Of a stretch of DNA of 64,000 nucleotides, positions 17,735-27,048 are shown in pieces (position 1 is the first letter of the stretch; the number at the start of each line of letters is the position of its first letter). Made by a program: the position numbers and the translations under genes. The stretch covers positions 83,443 to 147,442 of the forward strand of contig JBJMIG010000038.1 in NCBI GenBank assembly GCA_045806965.1, written 5' to 3'. The notes below the pieces were generated by a model. The model saw nothing but the letters and a program-made list of their open reading frames with translations. It made no database searches and had not been told where the DNA came from. The stretch is from DASYTH01 sp045806965. Lineage in GTDB: Bacteria; Actinomycetota; Actinomycetes; Mycobacteriales; Pseudonocardiaceae.

Positions 17735-19167
17735 GTTATCTCCAACCGGAACAGGTCGTCCTCGGTTTCCCGGCGCAGCAGCGGCCGGGCCGCGCCGTCG
17801 CGGACCGCCACCACCGCCGGCCGGAGCAACCGGTTGTAGCTTGAGGACATCGAGTAGCAGTAGGCGCCGGTGGCCGGCACCGCGATCAGGTCGCCAGGCG
17901 CCAGGTTGGCCGGCAACCAGCAGTCGCGCACCACCACGTCACCCGCCTCGCAGTGCTTGCCGACCACGCGGCACAGCGTCGCCTCCGTGCCGCGCTCCCC
18001 CTCGGCGGCCGAGCGGGACACCAGCCGGCAGTCGTAGACCGCGTCGTACAGCGCGGTACGCACGTTGTCACTCATGCCGCCGTCCACGCTGACGTAGCGC
18101 CGGCCGTGACTGTGCCCGAGCGCGATGTCCTTGACGGTGCCGACCTCGTAGAGCGTCACCGTGCCGGGCCCGACGATCGCCCGGCCCGGCTCCACCGCGA
18201 TCCTCGGCGGCGCAAGGTCGGCGTGCTCGCACTCCTTGGCCACGATCGTGCGCAACTGCTCGGCCAGCCACTGCGGCGGCGGCGGGTCGTCGTCGGCGGT
18301 GTAGGCGATGCCGAGCCCGCCGCCGAGATCCACGGTGGTCAACTCGGCCAGCGCGTCCGCGCCGTGCTCGTCGCGCAGCCCGGCCAGCAGGCCGATCACC
18401 CGGTGCGCGGCCACCTCGAAGCCGTCCACGTCGAAGATCTGCGAACCGATGTGGCTGTGCAGGCCGACCAGCCGCAGCCCGTCGCACTTGAGCACCCGGC
18501 GCACCGCCTCCGCGGCGTCGCCGGAGGCCAGGGAGAAACCGAACTTCTGGTCCTCGTGCGCGGTCGCGATGAACTCGTGGGTGTGCGCCTCGACCCCGAC
18601 GGTCACCCGGATCAGCACCGGCTGCACGACCGCCCGGTCCCGGGCGGCCTTGTCCAGCCGGACGATCTCGTAGAACGAGTCGAGCACCACCGCGCCCACC
18701 CCGGCATCCACCGCCGCGGTCAGCTCGGCGATCGACTTGTTGTTGCCGTGCAAGGCGATCCGCTCGGCCGGGAAGCCGGCCCGCAGCGCGATGGCCAGCT
18801 CGCCGCCGCTGCACACGTCCAGACTCAGCCCCTGTTCGGCCACCCAGCGGGCGATCTCCACGGACAGAAAGGCCTTGGACGCGTAGTGCACCAGCCCAGG
18901 GTCGCCGAACGCGGCCACGTGCTCGGCGCAGCGGGAGCGGAAGTCGTCCTCGTCGACCACGAACAGCGGAGTGCCGAACCGCTCGGCGAGCTCGCGCACG
19001 TCCACCCCGGCGATGGTGACGGCGCCGTCCGCGCCGCGCCGGGCATTGCGCGGCCAGACAGCGGGCAGCAGCTCGTCCAACTCGTCCGGAGTGGACGGTC
19101 GCGGGCCGGCGGTGCTCGCCGGCGGCAGGACTTCCGCGTAGCGCGGTCCGGCCGGGTGGGCGCGCAT
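17731..19167 (-). CDS. lysA: Diaminopimelate decarboxylase
   Basis: A 478-residue alanine-racemase-fold PLP enzyme. The PLP lysine is in VHYASKAFL and the phosphate-binding motif is DLGGGLGIAY; substrate residues appear in GLHSHIGSQIF and the C-terminal SYNRLLRPA. It makes lysine from meso-diaminopimelate. It starts at ATG 19167, 3 nt after the argS stop, and overlaps hom by 4 nt. Confidence 0.97.
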   Translation of the reverse strand: MRAHPAGPRYAEVLPPASTAGPRPSTPDELDELLPAVWPRNARRGADGAVTIAGVDVRELAERFGTPLFVVDEDDFRSRCAEHVAAFGDPGLVHYASKAFLSVEIARWVAEQGLSLDVCSGGELAIALRAGFPAERIALHGNNKSIAELTAAVDAGVGAVVLDSFYEIVRLDKAARDRAVVQPVLIRVTVGVEAHTHEFIATAHEDQKFGFSLASGDAAEAVRRVLKCDGLRLVGLHSHIGSQIFDVDGFEVAAHRVIGLLAGLRDEHGADALAELTTVDLGGGLGIAYTADDDPPPPQWLAEQLRTIVAKECEHADLAPPRIAVEPGRAIVGPGTVTLYEVGTVKDIALGHSHGRRYVSVDGGMSDNVRTALYDAVYDCRLVSRSAAEGERGTEATLCRVVGKHCEAGDVVVRDCWLPANLAPGDLIAVPATGAYCYSMSSSYNRLLRPAVVAVRDGAARPLLRRETEDDLFRLEIT

Positions 19168-19170
19168 CGG

Positions 19171-20841
19171 CTACATCCGTTCCGGCGCCGAGACGCCGAG
19201 CAGGCCGAGACCGTTGCGGAGCACTTGTCGCACCGCGAGGCAGAGCAACAGCCTGGCGCGCATCACGGGCTGGATCTCCTCGTCCCCCTTGGGCAGAATG
19301 CGGCAGTCGTCCGTGTCGTACCACTTGTGCAGTGCGGCGGCGAGCTGTTCGAGGAACCGGGCCACCCGGTGCGGCTCGCGCAGCTCCGCGGCCGCCTCGG
19401 CGACCCGGCCGAACTCGCCGACGGTGCGAATCAGCTCGCCCTCCCGCTCGTGCGTGAGCAGCGCGAGCTCCGCGCCGGCTGTGCCGGTCACCCTCAGCCC
19501 GACCCGCTCGGCGTTCTCGAGCACCCGGCAGATCCGCGCGTGCGCGTACTGCACGTAGAAGACCGGGTTCTCCTTGCTGCGCGAGGCAACCAGATCGATG
19601 TCGATGTCCAGCATGGAGTCCACCGAGGACCGGACGAGCGAGTAGCGGGCCCCGTCCACCCCGACCGCGTCCACCAGATCTTCCATGGTGACAACGTTTC
19701 CGGCGCGCTTGCTCATCCGCACCGGGCGACCGTCGCGGACCAGGTTGACCAGCTGGCCAATCAGCACCTCGACGGTGTCGGGATCGTCCCCCAGCGCCGC
19801 GGCGATCGCCTTGAGCCGGCCGATATAGCCGTGGTGGTCCGCACCGAGCAGGTAGATGAGCAGGTCGAAGCCGCGCTTGCGCTTGTCCTCGAAGTAGGCG
19901 ATGTCGGCGGCGACGTAGGCGGGCTCGCCGTCGCTCTTGATCACCACCCGGTCCTTGTCGTCGCCGTACTCGGTGCTGCGCAACCACCAGGCGCCGTCCG
20001 CGAAGTAGAGCGTGCCGGCGGCTTTGAGCTGCTCGACCAGCCGGGCGACCGCGCCGGAGGCGTGCAGCGAGTCCTCGTGGGTGTAGACGTCGAAGTCCGT
20101 GCCGAACTCGTGCAGCGACCGCTTGATCTGCGCGAACATGAGTCCGACGCCGATCCCCCGGAACGCCTCGTACCGCTCCGCTTCCGGCAGCGCCAGCGCG
20201 TCCGGCCGCTGGCGCAACACCTCTGCGGCGAGGTCGGAGACGTAGGCGCCGACATACCCGTTCTCCGGCGGCGGCTCGCCCTTCGCCGCCGCGATCAGCG
20301 ACCGCACGAACCGCGGGATCTGCGCACCGGTATCGTTGAAGTAGTACTCGCGCACCACCTTGGCGCCCTGAGCGGCCAGGATCCGGCCGAGCGCGTCGCC
20401 GGCCGCGGCCCAGCGGGCCCCGCCGAGGTGCAGTGGCCCGGTCGGGTTCGCCGAGACGAACTCCAGGTTGATGTTGCGCCCGGCGAGCAGGTGACCCTGG
20501 CCGTAGTGGTCGCCATCGGCCAGTACCTGGCGAACGATCGCGCCCTGGGCGTCCGCGTCGATCCGCAGGTTGATGAACCCGGGTCCGGCGATCTCCGCGC
20601 TGGCCACCCCCTCGCGGGTGGCCAGCGCGTCGGCCAGCCAGCCGGCCAGCTCCCGCGGCGCGACGCCGACCTTCTTGGCCAACTGGAGCGCGACATTGGT
20701 GGCGTAGTCGCCGTGCTCGGGATTCCTCGGGCGCTCCACGGTCACCACCGCCGGCAGCACGGTGTGATCGAGTGCGCGGCTGGTCAGCACGTCCACCGCG
20801 GTGGAACGGACCAGGTCGGCGAGCGCTGCGGGGGTCACCAT
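19171..20841 (-). CDS. argS: Arginyl-tRNA synthetase
   Basis: A class I synthetase of 556 residues. The HIGH equivalent is FVSANPTGPLHLGG and the KMSKS equivalent is RPVRMSKRAGN. A C-terminal anticodon-binding DALR domain (AHARICRVLEN and RVARFLEQLAAALHKWYDTDDCRI) completes it. ATG 20841 is preferred over TTG 20844. It heads the argS-lysA-hom-thrC-thrB series with a 3-nt gap before lysA, the common actinobacterial arrangement. Confidence 0.97.
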   Translation of the reverse strand: MVTPAALADLVRSTAVDVLTSRALDHTVLPAVVTVERPRNPEHGDYATNVALQLAKKVGVAPRELAGWLADALATREGVASAEIAGPGFINLRIDADAQGAIVRQVLADGDHYGQGHLLAGRNINLEFVSANPTGPLHLGGARWAAAGDALGRILAAQGAKVVREYYFNDTGAQIPRFVRSLIAAAKGEPPPENGYVGAYVSDLAAEVLRQRPDALALPEAERYEAFRGIGVGLMFAQIKRSLHEFGTDFDVYTHEDSLHASGAVARLVEQLKAAGTLYFADGAWWLRSTEYGDDKDRVVIKSDGEPAYVAADIAYFEDKRKRGFDLLIYLLGADHHGYIGRLKAIAAALGDDPDTVEVLIGQLVNLVRDGRPVRMSKRAGNVVTMEDLVDAVGVDGARYSLVRSSVDSMLDIDIDLVASRSKENPVFYVQYAHARICRVLENAERVGLRVTGTAGAELALLTHEREGELIRTVGEFGRVAEAAAELREPHRVARFLEQLAAALHKWYDTDDCRILPKGDEEIQPVMRARLLLCLAVRQVLRNGLGLLGVSAPERM

Positions 20842-20959
20842 CAAATTCTACGGAGGGTGCGCCAACCAGTTGACGCTGGGCAGACACCGGGTCCTTACAC
20901 TGGCCGCTGCACAGTGGTGCTTCTATCGGTGACTCTATAGAGACGGGGCCGGAACCGGT
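20842..20959. promoter_or_regulatory. Divergent promoter region with CTCTATAGAG palindrome
   Basis: This 118-bp gap separates argS from the DUF3105 gene. TTGACG near 20870 followed about 20 bp later by TACACT could be a plus-strand promoter, although the spacing is long. A perfect 10-bp palindrome CTCTATAGAG lies at 20933-20942, just before ATG 20960, where a bound protein would block translation or transcription. The assignment is weak. Confidence 0.3.
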
Positions 20960-21847
20960 ATGGCCAGCGGGACGAAGAGCAAGGGCGCCAGCGGACCCAG
21001 AGGCAAGGGCGCCGGCGGGGCACGCGGCAAGGGCGTGCGCACGGCACGCTCGTCGGTCGTGGCCAGCAAGCCGAAGCCGTGGGGCACGATCATCGCGGTG
21101 ATCGCCGTGCTCGCCCTCGCCGTCGGCGTGTTCACCTACGCGTTCACGCAGGTCCACGAGAAGAACAAGTGGGTCGTCTCGGCGAGTAACCAGGATCCAT
21201 CGGACAACATCCCGGACGTGGTGAAGGCCAAGTACGACGGCGCCCAGCACGTCGAGGCAACCCAGCGGGTCGCCTATGACAAGAGCCCGCCGTTCGGCGG
21301 CCCGCACGACGGCGTGTGGGCGGACTGCACCGGCGTCGTCTACACCACGGCGGTGCGCAACGAGAACATGGTTCACGCGCTCGAGCACGGCACCGTGTGG
21401 ATCGCCTACAACCCCGACAAGATCAAGGACGCCGCGCTGGACAAGCTGAAGTCCAAGGTCGACGGGCAGCAGTACATGATGCTCTCCCCGTACCCCGGAC
21501 TCGACCGGCCGGTCTCCCTTCAGTCCTGGGGACATCAGCTCAAGCTGGACAGCGCGGACGACGCGCGGATCGACGACTTCATCAAGTCGCTGCGCGGGAA
21601 CCAGTACCAGGCCCCGGAGCCCGGCGGCCGGTGTGACGCGGCGGACCCGGCGCAGTTCGACGTGAGCAAGCCGCCGCCGTTCGTGGCCGAGAAGCCCGGC
21701 CCGGACGCCGTCAAGATGGACGGCACCGGCGCCAAGAAGGGCGAGGAGAACGGCCTGCCGCCGACGGATCCGTCGGCGCAGGTTCCGCCGGCGACCGCTC
21801 CGGCGTCCCCCCCGGCGTCCGGACAGCAGCCGCCAGCCAGCCAGTGA
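20960..21847 (+). CDS. DUF3105 family membrane-anchored protein
   Basis: A 295-residue protein from ATG 20960. A basic N-terminal tail of about 40 residues (many Lys/Arg/Gly) is followed by one transmembrane helix (IIAVIAVLALAVGVFTYAF). The extracellular DUF3105 domain has the characteristic ARNENMVHALEHG-like motif (VRNENMVHALEHGTVWIAYNP) and conserved Cys/His positions. The tail after about residue 235 is Pro/Ala rich. Molecular function is unknown for the family. It overlaps the DUF305 gene by GTGA, the usual actinobacterial pair. Confidence 0.85.
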   Translation: MASGTKSKGASGPRGKGAGGARGKGVRTARSSVVASKPKPWGTIIAVIAVLALAVGVFTYAFTQVHEKNKWVVSASNQDPSDNIPDVVKAKYDGAQHVEATQRVAYDKSPPFGGPHDGVWADCTGVVYTTAVRNENMVHALEHGTVWIAYNPDKIKDAALDKLKSKVDGQQYMMLSPYPGLDRPVSLQSWGHQLKLDSADDARIDDFIKSLRGNQYQAPEPGGRCDAADPAQFDVSKPPPFVAEKPGPDAVKMDGTGAKKGEENGLPPTDPSAQVPPATAPASPPASGQQPPASQ

Positions 21848-22551
21848 CCACCGGCAGCGACGACGACGAGCAGGAGTTCACCCTGCCGAGTGGGCAGCGA
21901 CGGGTGATCGTGCTCGTCGTCGCCACCGTCGTGGTTCTGGTTGTCGGCGCCGCCATCGGCATGCTGATCGCGCTTGCCAGAGGCGGCGGCTCGAACTCCC
22001 CGGACGCCCAGTCGATCGACGTGGGGTTCGCCCAGGACATGCGGGTGCACCACATGCAGGCGATCACCATGGCCGGCATCGAGCGCGACCGCACGGCCGA
22101 CCCGGAGCTGCACTCACTGGCGTTCGACATCGAGTCCACCCAGCTGTCCCAGGCCGGCACCATGGCGGGTTGGCTCAACGTGTGGAACCAGCCGGAGCTG
22201 ACCGATCCGGGCAAGGGGTACATGGCCTGGATGGCCGGCAGCGGCCACGCCCACGAGGGCCCGACCACGGCCGGTGGCGGCGTGGCCCAGATGCCGGGGA
22301 TGGCCACCTCCCAGGAGCTCAACAAGCTGAGATCGCTGTCCGGCAAGGAGTCGGACGTCTACTTCCTCCAGCTCATGCTGCGCCACCACCAGGGTGCGCT
22401 GCCGATGGCGCAGTACGCCGCCGCGCACGCGAACGTCGGCTACGTGCGAAACCTGGCCAGCAAGATGGTCTCCGCGCAGACCAACGAGGCCAGCCTGATG
22501 GTCAAGATGCTCGCGGACCGCGGCGCCACCCCCCTCCCCGCCCCCAACTGA
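21844..22551 (+). CDS. DUF305 family membrane-anchored protein
   Basis: A 235-residue protein, GTG 21844. One N-terminal transmembrane helix (VIVLVVATVVVLVVGAAIGMLIALA) precedes a helical extracellular domain with the duplicated DUF305 signature: FAQDMRVHHMQAITMA and FLQLMLRHHQGALPMAQYA. The paired His residues and the Met- and His-rich central loop (GHAHEG) suggest metal handling, possibly copper; this is inferred. It is co-translated with the DUF3105 gene. Confidence 0.88.
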   Translation: MTTGSDDDEQEFTLPSGQRRVIVLVVATVVVLVVGAAIGMLIALARGGGSNSPDAQSIDVGFAQDMRVHHMQAITMAGIERDRTADPELHSLAFDIESTQLSQAGTMAGWLNVWNQPELTDPGKGYMAWMAGSGHAHEGPTTAGGGVAQMPGMATSQELNKLRSLSGKESDVYFLQLMLRHHQGALPMAQYAAAHANVGYVRNLASKMVSAQTNEASLMVKMLADRGATPLPAPN

Positions 22552-22564
22552 CGCCCTTCCCCCC

Positions 22565-22808
22565 GCGAGTCTCGCGCTCAGGCAACTGAGTTCTGCGCTC
22601 GGGCAACCGAGTTGTGCGCTCGGGCACGCCGATAAAGCGCAAGGTGACATTCCGCTGTACCACCGAGCTGACGTCACGTGCCGGGGCGCGAGACTCACTT
22701 GCTGGAGCGCGACATTCACTTGCTGGAGCGCGAGACTCGCGAGTGGGAGCGCGAGACTCGCGAGTGGGAGCGCGAGACTCGCGAGTGGGAGCGCGAGACT
22801 CGCGAGTG
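22565..22808. repeat. Interspersed 21-bp repeat array between convergent genes
   Basis: Three degenerate 21-bp units (22565-22627) carry the core CTCGCGCTCAGGCAA. A copy of GCGCAAGGTGACATTCC follows at 22637-22653. Six 21-bp units in the opposite sense then run from 22683 to 22808; the last four (22725-22808) are identical. The array fills the gap between the DUF305 gene and the cation transporter gene and begins 14 nt after the DUF305 stop. The same family recurs at 36845, 44371 and 52912. Confidence 0.85.
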
Positions 22809-22812
22809 GGTA

Positions 22813-23721
22813 TTACCAGGAGAGCTGGCGGCAGCAGTCCGACGCCCCTCGGGACTCGAGCTGAAGGGTGGCGTGCTCGATCCGGTAGTCGGTGGCCAGC
22901 AGTGCCTGGGCGGCGCGCAGCACGGCTGTCTGCTCGGCCCCGTCCCGCAACGTCAGGTGCGCCGACACCACCTCCATGCCCGAGGTCAACGTCCACACGT
23001 GCAGGTCGTGCACCTCGGTGACCCCGGGCAGGCCGGCCAGACCAATGATCATCTCGCCGACGTCGACCCGCTCCGGGGCGTGCTGGAACAGGATCCGCAG
23101 CGCCCGCCTGGCCAGTGTCCAGGTCCGCGGCAACACGAACAGTCCGATCGCGACGCCGATCACCGGGTCGGCGTAGCGCCAGCCGAACAGCAGCGTGACC
23201 GCCCCGCTGACCAGAACGCCGATCGAGCCGACCAGATCGGCGAGCACCTCCAGGTAGGCTCCCCTGACGTTCAGGCTCTCGGCGGAACCCTTGCGGAGCA
23301 ACAGAAACGAGGTCATATTGGCGGCGAGGCCGAGCACGGCGACGATCAGCACCGGCAGTCCGGGCACCTCCGGCGGGTCGGCCAGCCGGCGCGCCGCCTC
23401 GACCACGACGTAACCGGCGACGCCGAACAGGAGCACCGCGTTGGCAAGTGCGGCAAGAACTTCGCCTCGGTACATCCCGAACGTCTGATGTGGACTGTTC
23501 GGCTTCCGTTTGGCTACCGCGATGGCGACCAGCGCGAGGCCGATGCCGAGCACGTCGGTGACCATGTGCGCACCGTCGGAGATCAGCGCCAGCGAGGAGG
23601 TCGCGAAGCCGACCGCCAATTCGACCGCCATGAACACGGCGGCGATGCCGAACGCGGCGGCCAACGGGCCGAGATGGCGCGCGGCCGCGCTGGCGGCCTG
23701 ATGGCCGTGACCGTGTCCCAT
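22813..23721 (-). CDS. Cation diffusion facilitator (CDF) transporter
   Basis: ATG 23721 gives a 302-residue protein beginning MGHGHGHQ, a His-rich metal-binding start. Six transmembrane segments follow. The first CDF site is in LALISDGAHMVTDVLG (HxxxD) and the second in YLEVLADLVGSIGVL (DxxxD type), which is typical of Zn/Co transporters. A cytoplasmic ferredoxin-like domain (VTEVHDLHVWTL) ends it. It exports divalent metal from the cytoplasm. A palindromic site lies just upstream, and a repeat array starts 4 nt after the stop. Confidence 0.92.
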   Translation of the reverse strand: MGHGHGHQAASAAARHLGPLAAAFGIAAVFMAVELAVGFATSSLALISDGAHMVTDVLGIGLALVAIAVAKRKPNSPHQTFGMYRGEVLAALANAVLLFGVAGYVVVEAARRLADPPEVPGLPVLIVAVLGLAANMTSFLLLRKGSAESLNVRGAYLEVLADLVGSIGVLVSGAVTLLFGWRYADPVIGVAIGLFVLPRTWTLARRALRILFQHAPERVDVGEMIIGLAGLPGVTEVHDLHVWTLTSGMEVVSAHLTLRDGAEQTAVLRAAQALLATDYRIEHATLQLESRGASDCCRQLSW

Positions 23722-23758
23722 CTGCCAGCCCTCCGCGGCGACGTCCTCCGAGCAAAGT

Positions 23759-23774
23759 ATGCGCACATGCGCAT
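23759..23774. promoter_or_regulatory. 7-2-7 palindrome upstream of the CDF transporter
   Basis: ATGCGCA-CA-TGCGCAT is a perfect 7-bp inverted repeat 38 bp upstream of the transporter start. Arm length and position resemble operators of ArsR/SmtB metalloregulators that control efflux pumps. No such regulator is encoded nearby, so a trans-acting one is inferred. Confidence 0.5.
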
Positions 23775-23785
23775 GAATGCAACTT

Positions 23786-25510
23786 TCATGCCGGTGAACG
23801 AGTGGCTCGTTCACCTCGCCCGTCAAGCCACCGGCCCGCGGCCCTGGTGAGCGTCGGGGAGACGCGGTTGCCGAGCGCGGCGAGGTTCGCCTCGGGCGTA
23901 ACCGGGACGACCAGCCGGTTCTCGACGACGGCCCTGAGCACGGCCCTGGCCACCTTCTCCGGCGGGTAGCCGCGCCTGCGGTACGCGGCGGTCGCGCGCC
24001 GGCGCCGGATCTCCTCCTGCTCCGGGGTGGCTCCGGCGAAGCGTGCGGTTCTGGTGATGTTGGTGTGCACCACGCCGGGGCAGATCGCACTGACCCCGAT
24101 CCCGGCCGGCCGCAGCTCCCCGGCGAGGCACTGGGCCAGCATCAGCACGCCGGCCTTGGTGGTCGAGTACGCGGGCAGCGTCGGCGTCGGCAGGTACCCG
24201 GCCATCGACGCGGTGACCACCAGATGGCCGCCCTCGCCTCGGGCCACCATCGCCGGCAGGAACGCGCGCAGCGTGTGCACCACGCCCCAGAGGTTCACGT
24301 CGAGCACCCGGCGCCAGTCCTCCTCGGAGGTGGCCAGGAACGGCCCCGCCACACCGATGCCGGCGTTGGCCATCAGCACGTCCGGCACGCCGTGCGTGGC
24401 GGCCACCGTCTCCGCGAGCAGCCGGGTGGCCGCGCCGTCGGCCACGTCGAGCGCGAGCGCGACGCCCAGCCGGCCGCGGGCGGTGACCTCGGCCGCGGTG
24501 CGACCGGCGGCGGCCTGGTCCAGGTCGACGCAGAGCACATCGGCACCGGCCGAGGCGAAGGCCAGCGCGCTCGCCGCGCCGATGCCGTTGCCCGCGCCGG
24601 TCACGAGGACCAGCCGGCCGGTCATCGGACCGCCCGCGCCGCCGACCCTGGCCCTGGCCAGCTCGCGACCGGCCGGGCGGCCACCGACGTGGTCGACGAA
24701 CTCGCGGACCATCCGGGCGACCGCGTCCGGCTCGTCCCGGACCGCCCAGTGGCCCGCGGCCAACTCGCGCCGCCACAACCGCTCGCACCAGGGGTCGGCC
24801 GAGGTCAGCAACGCCGGCAGGCAGTACCGGTCCTTGGTGAGGGCCACCTGGAGGATCGGCACCGGCGTCCGGGCAGGCACCGGCCGCGCCGGCCGGAACG
24901 GCATGTTCGCCCGGTAGAGCTGCACGCCGTTGCTGGCGTCTCGGTAGCGGGCCTGGAACCGGTTGCGCGGTGCGCGGAGCCGCCAGAGCAGCTCGGGGAT
25001 CACCGGCAGCTGGAACGCGGCCATGTACCAGGACCGGCGGACCTGGCCGAGCACCTGCGGCAGCCGGCGCGGGCTGCGCAGACCGGTGCGCATCCAGATC
25101 CGGATGTGCTCCAGGTCGGGCCCGGAAATGGTGGTGAACGAGGCGAACCTGGCTTGGTACTCCGGATCGGTGACGGCGGCCCAGGCGTGCATCGAGCCCC
25201 AGTCGTGCGCGACCAGGTGCACCGGCCGGCCCGGGCTGGTCGCGTCGAGCACGGCGACGAGATCGGCCACCAGCCGTTCGACCAGGTAACCGGCCCGGCC
25301 CTTGGGCGCGTCGGAGTCGCCGTGCCCGCGCAGGTCGTAGCGCACGATGCGGAATCCGTCGGCGAGCCGGGCGACGACCCCGTCCCAGACCGAGGAGTTG
25401 TCCGGGTACCCGTGCACCAGGACCAGGGTCGGTCCGTTCGGATCGCCCTCCTCCCGCACCGAGATCCGCAGACCGTCCGAGTCGACCAAGCGCCGCCGCA
25501 CACCAGTCAT
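23786..25510 (-). CDS. EphD-like alpha/beta hydrolase-SDR fusion
   Basis: A 574-residue two-domain protein; ATG 25510 is the chosen start. Residues 1-280 are an epoxide-hydrolase-type alpha/beta hydrolase (LVLVHGYPDNSSVW, nucleophile Asp in LVAHDWGSMHA). Residues about 295-560 are a short-chain dehydrogenase (cofactor loop VTGAGNGIGAASALA, NAG in LMANAGIG, catalytic YSTTKAG). Mycobacterial EphD has this same order and acts on mycolic acids. Mycolates are not expected in Pseudonocardiales, so the substrate here is probably another lipid. A perfect 10-bp inverted repeat (23793-23815) overlaps the 3' end and may act as terminator. Confidence 0.88.
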   Translation of the reverse strand: MTGVRRRLVDSDGLRISVREEGDPNGPTLVLVHGYPDNSSVWDGVVARLADGFRIVRYDLRGHGDSDAPKGRAGYLVERLVADLVAVLDATSPGRPVHLVAHDWGSMHAWAAVTDPEYQARFASFTTISGPDLEHIRIWMRTGLRSPRRLPQVLGQVRRSWYMAAFQLPVIPELLWRLRAPRNRFQARYRDASNGVQLYRANMPFRPARPVPARTPVPILQVALTKDRYCLPALLTSADPWCERLWRRELAAGHWAVRDEPDAVARMVREFVDHVGGRPAGRELARARVGGAGGPMTGRLVLVTGAGNGIGAASALAFASAGADVLCVDLDQAAAGRTAAEVTARGRLGVALALDVADGAATRLLAETVAATHGVPDVLMANAGIGVAGPFLATSEEDWRRVLDVNLWGVVHTLRAFLPAMVARGEGGHLVVTASMAGYLPTPTLPAYSTTKAGVLMLAQCLAGELRPAGIGVSAICPGVVHTNITRTARFAGATPEQEEIRRRRATAAYRRRGYPPEKVARAVLRAVVENRLVVPVTPEANLAALGNRVSPTLTRAAGRWLDGRGERATRSPA

Positions 25511-25581
25511 TCGACCACGGTAACCCCTGATCAACTCGATGCCGGTCAGCGCAGGTCATGCCCGGTTTGGTGCACGCCGGG

Positions 25582-27048
25582 TCAGGCCGGCAGCGTCACG
25601 GTGAACGCGGTGCCGCCCGGCGCGCTGGTCACCTCGACGGTGCCGTGGTGCGCCGCCACCACCGCCGCCACGATGGCGAGCCCGAGCCCGGTGCTGCCGG
25701 CGGCCCTGGACCGGGAGGTGTCGCCTCGCGCGAACCGCTCGAACACCTCGGGCAGCAGGTCCGGCGGGATGCCAGGGCCGTTGTCGACCACGGTCACCAC
25801 GGCCTTGTCCCCGTCGCATCGCACTCCGGTGGTCACCGTGCTGCCCGGCGGGGTGTGCGTGCGCGCGTTGGCCAACAGGTTCACCAGCACCTGGTGCAGC
25901 CGGGCGCCGTCGCCGTCGACCACGACCGGCTCGACCGGCAGGTCGAGGCGCCACCGGTGGTCCGGCCCGGCCATCCGGGAGTCGCTCACCAGGTCGACGA
26001 TCATCCGGGACAGGTCGACCGGCTCGGACTTCACCGGGCGGCCGGAGTCCAGCCGGGCCAACAGCAACAGATCCTCGACCAGTGCGGTCATCCGGGTCGA
26101 CTCGGACTCCACCCGGCGCATGGCGTGGGCGATGTCCGACGGCACCGACTGGTTGCCGCGCCGGCTCAGCTCCGCGTAGCCGCGGATCGCGGCGAGCGGG
26201 GTGCGCAGCTCGTGGCTCGCGTCCGCGACGAACCGGCGCATCCTGGACTCGCTGGCCTGCCGGGCCGCGAGCGCGTTGCCGATGTGCCCGAGCATCCGGT
26301 TGAGCGCGGAACCCACCTGTCCGACCTCGGTGCGCGGGTCGGTGTCGGCGGCCGGCACCCGTTCGGACAGTGCGACCTCGCCCCGGTCGAGTGGCAGCTC
26401 GGCGACCCGAATCGCGGTAGCCGCGACCCGGCGCAGCGGCCGAAGCGTCCGGCGCACGATCAGCGTGCCGGCGCCGAACGCCACGACCAGCGCGATCAAC
26501 GAGACACCGCCGAGAATCAGCCCGACGGTGAGCATCGTGTCGTTCACCGGAGACAACGGCAGCCCGATGATCAGCTTGTCGCCCGGCGGGGTTCTGTTCG
26601 CGATCAGGCGGTATCGGCCGAACCCGTCGATGTCCACGGTGTGTACGGCGCCGTCGATCGGCACCTCGGCGAGCTGGCGCTGGCCCTCGATGCCGACGTA
26701 CTCGCGGGTGTCCGTCGCGGTGGATCGTTCGGCGAACGGGGTCCAGCCGTTCCCCCGGATCAGCGCGGCCAGCGTGCCGGGCGACTGGTTGGGGCCGTCG
26801 AGAGGATTGGGCGGTGGACCGTTCCCAGGCCCACCGGGCTGGGCGGGCCCGCCGCGCGGCGGACCCGCCCGCTTGCCGGCGGCGAGCAGCTGCTTGTCAA
26901 GCTGCCCAACCAAAACCGAGTGCAGAGCCAACTCCGTGACCAGGGTGATGATCAGGCAGACCGCGGCGACCACCGCGACGAGCTGAGCGGTCAGCTTGGC
27001 GCGCAGGGACCAGGGCCGGCCGCGCTCAGCCCGGAGGCTTGAGAACAT
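25582..27048 (-). CDS. Sensor histidine kinase, two-transmembrane type
   Basis: A 488-residue kinase. TM1 is at about residues 18-40 and an extracytoplasmic domain with a Pro/Gly-rich stretch follows. TM2 (LTVGLILGGVSLIALVVAFGAGTLIV) leads to a HAMP domain. The dimerisation helix has the phospho-accepting His in FVADASHELRTPLAAIRGY. The N-box is NLLANARTHTP, with G1 DNGPGIP and G2 STGLGLAIV. It resembles the actinobacterial TcrY/TrcS group. ATG 27048 lies 23 nt inside the response-regulator gene, so the pair is translationally coupled. Confidence 0.94.
   Translation of the reverse strand: MFSSLRAERGRPWSLRAKLTAQLVAVVAAVCLIITLVTELALHSVLVGQLDKQLLAAGKRAGPPRGGPAQPGGPGNGPPPNPLDGPNQSPGTLAALIRGNGWTPFAERSTATDTREYVGIEGQRQLAEVPIDGAVHTVDIDGFGRYRLIANRTPPGDKLIIGLPLSPVNDTMLTVGLILGGVSLIALVVAFGAGTLIVRRTLRPLRRVAATAIRVAELPLDRGEVALSERVPAADTDPRTEVGQVGSALNRMLGHIGNALAARQASESRMRRFVADASHELRTPLAAIRGYAELSRRGNQSVPSDIAHAMRRVESESTRMTALVEDLLLLARLDSGRPVKSEPVDLSRMIVDLVSDSRMAGPDHRWRLDLPVEPVVVDGDGARLHQVLVNLLANARTHTPPGSTVTTGVRCDGDKAVVTVVDNGPGIPPDLLPEVFERFARGDTSRSRAAGSTGLGLAIVAAVVAAHHGTVEVTSAPGGTAFTVTLPA

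Noticed and set aside
17953..21535. Long open frames on both strands across argS/lysA (about 1000 codons each)
   Set aside because: They are frame shadows of argS and lysA caused by high third-position GC; the known enzymes fully explain the region.
22565..22808. CRISPR array
   Set aside because: The 21-bp units abut directly with no variable spacers and no cas genes are present.
22614..23021. Apparent repeat protein (GARDSRVGARDSRV) over the 21-bp array
   Set aside because: It is a translation of the non-coding repeats running into the antisense of the CDF gene; 21 bp is a multiple of three, so any frame stays open.
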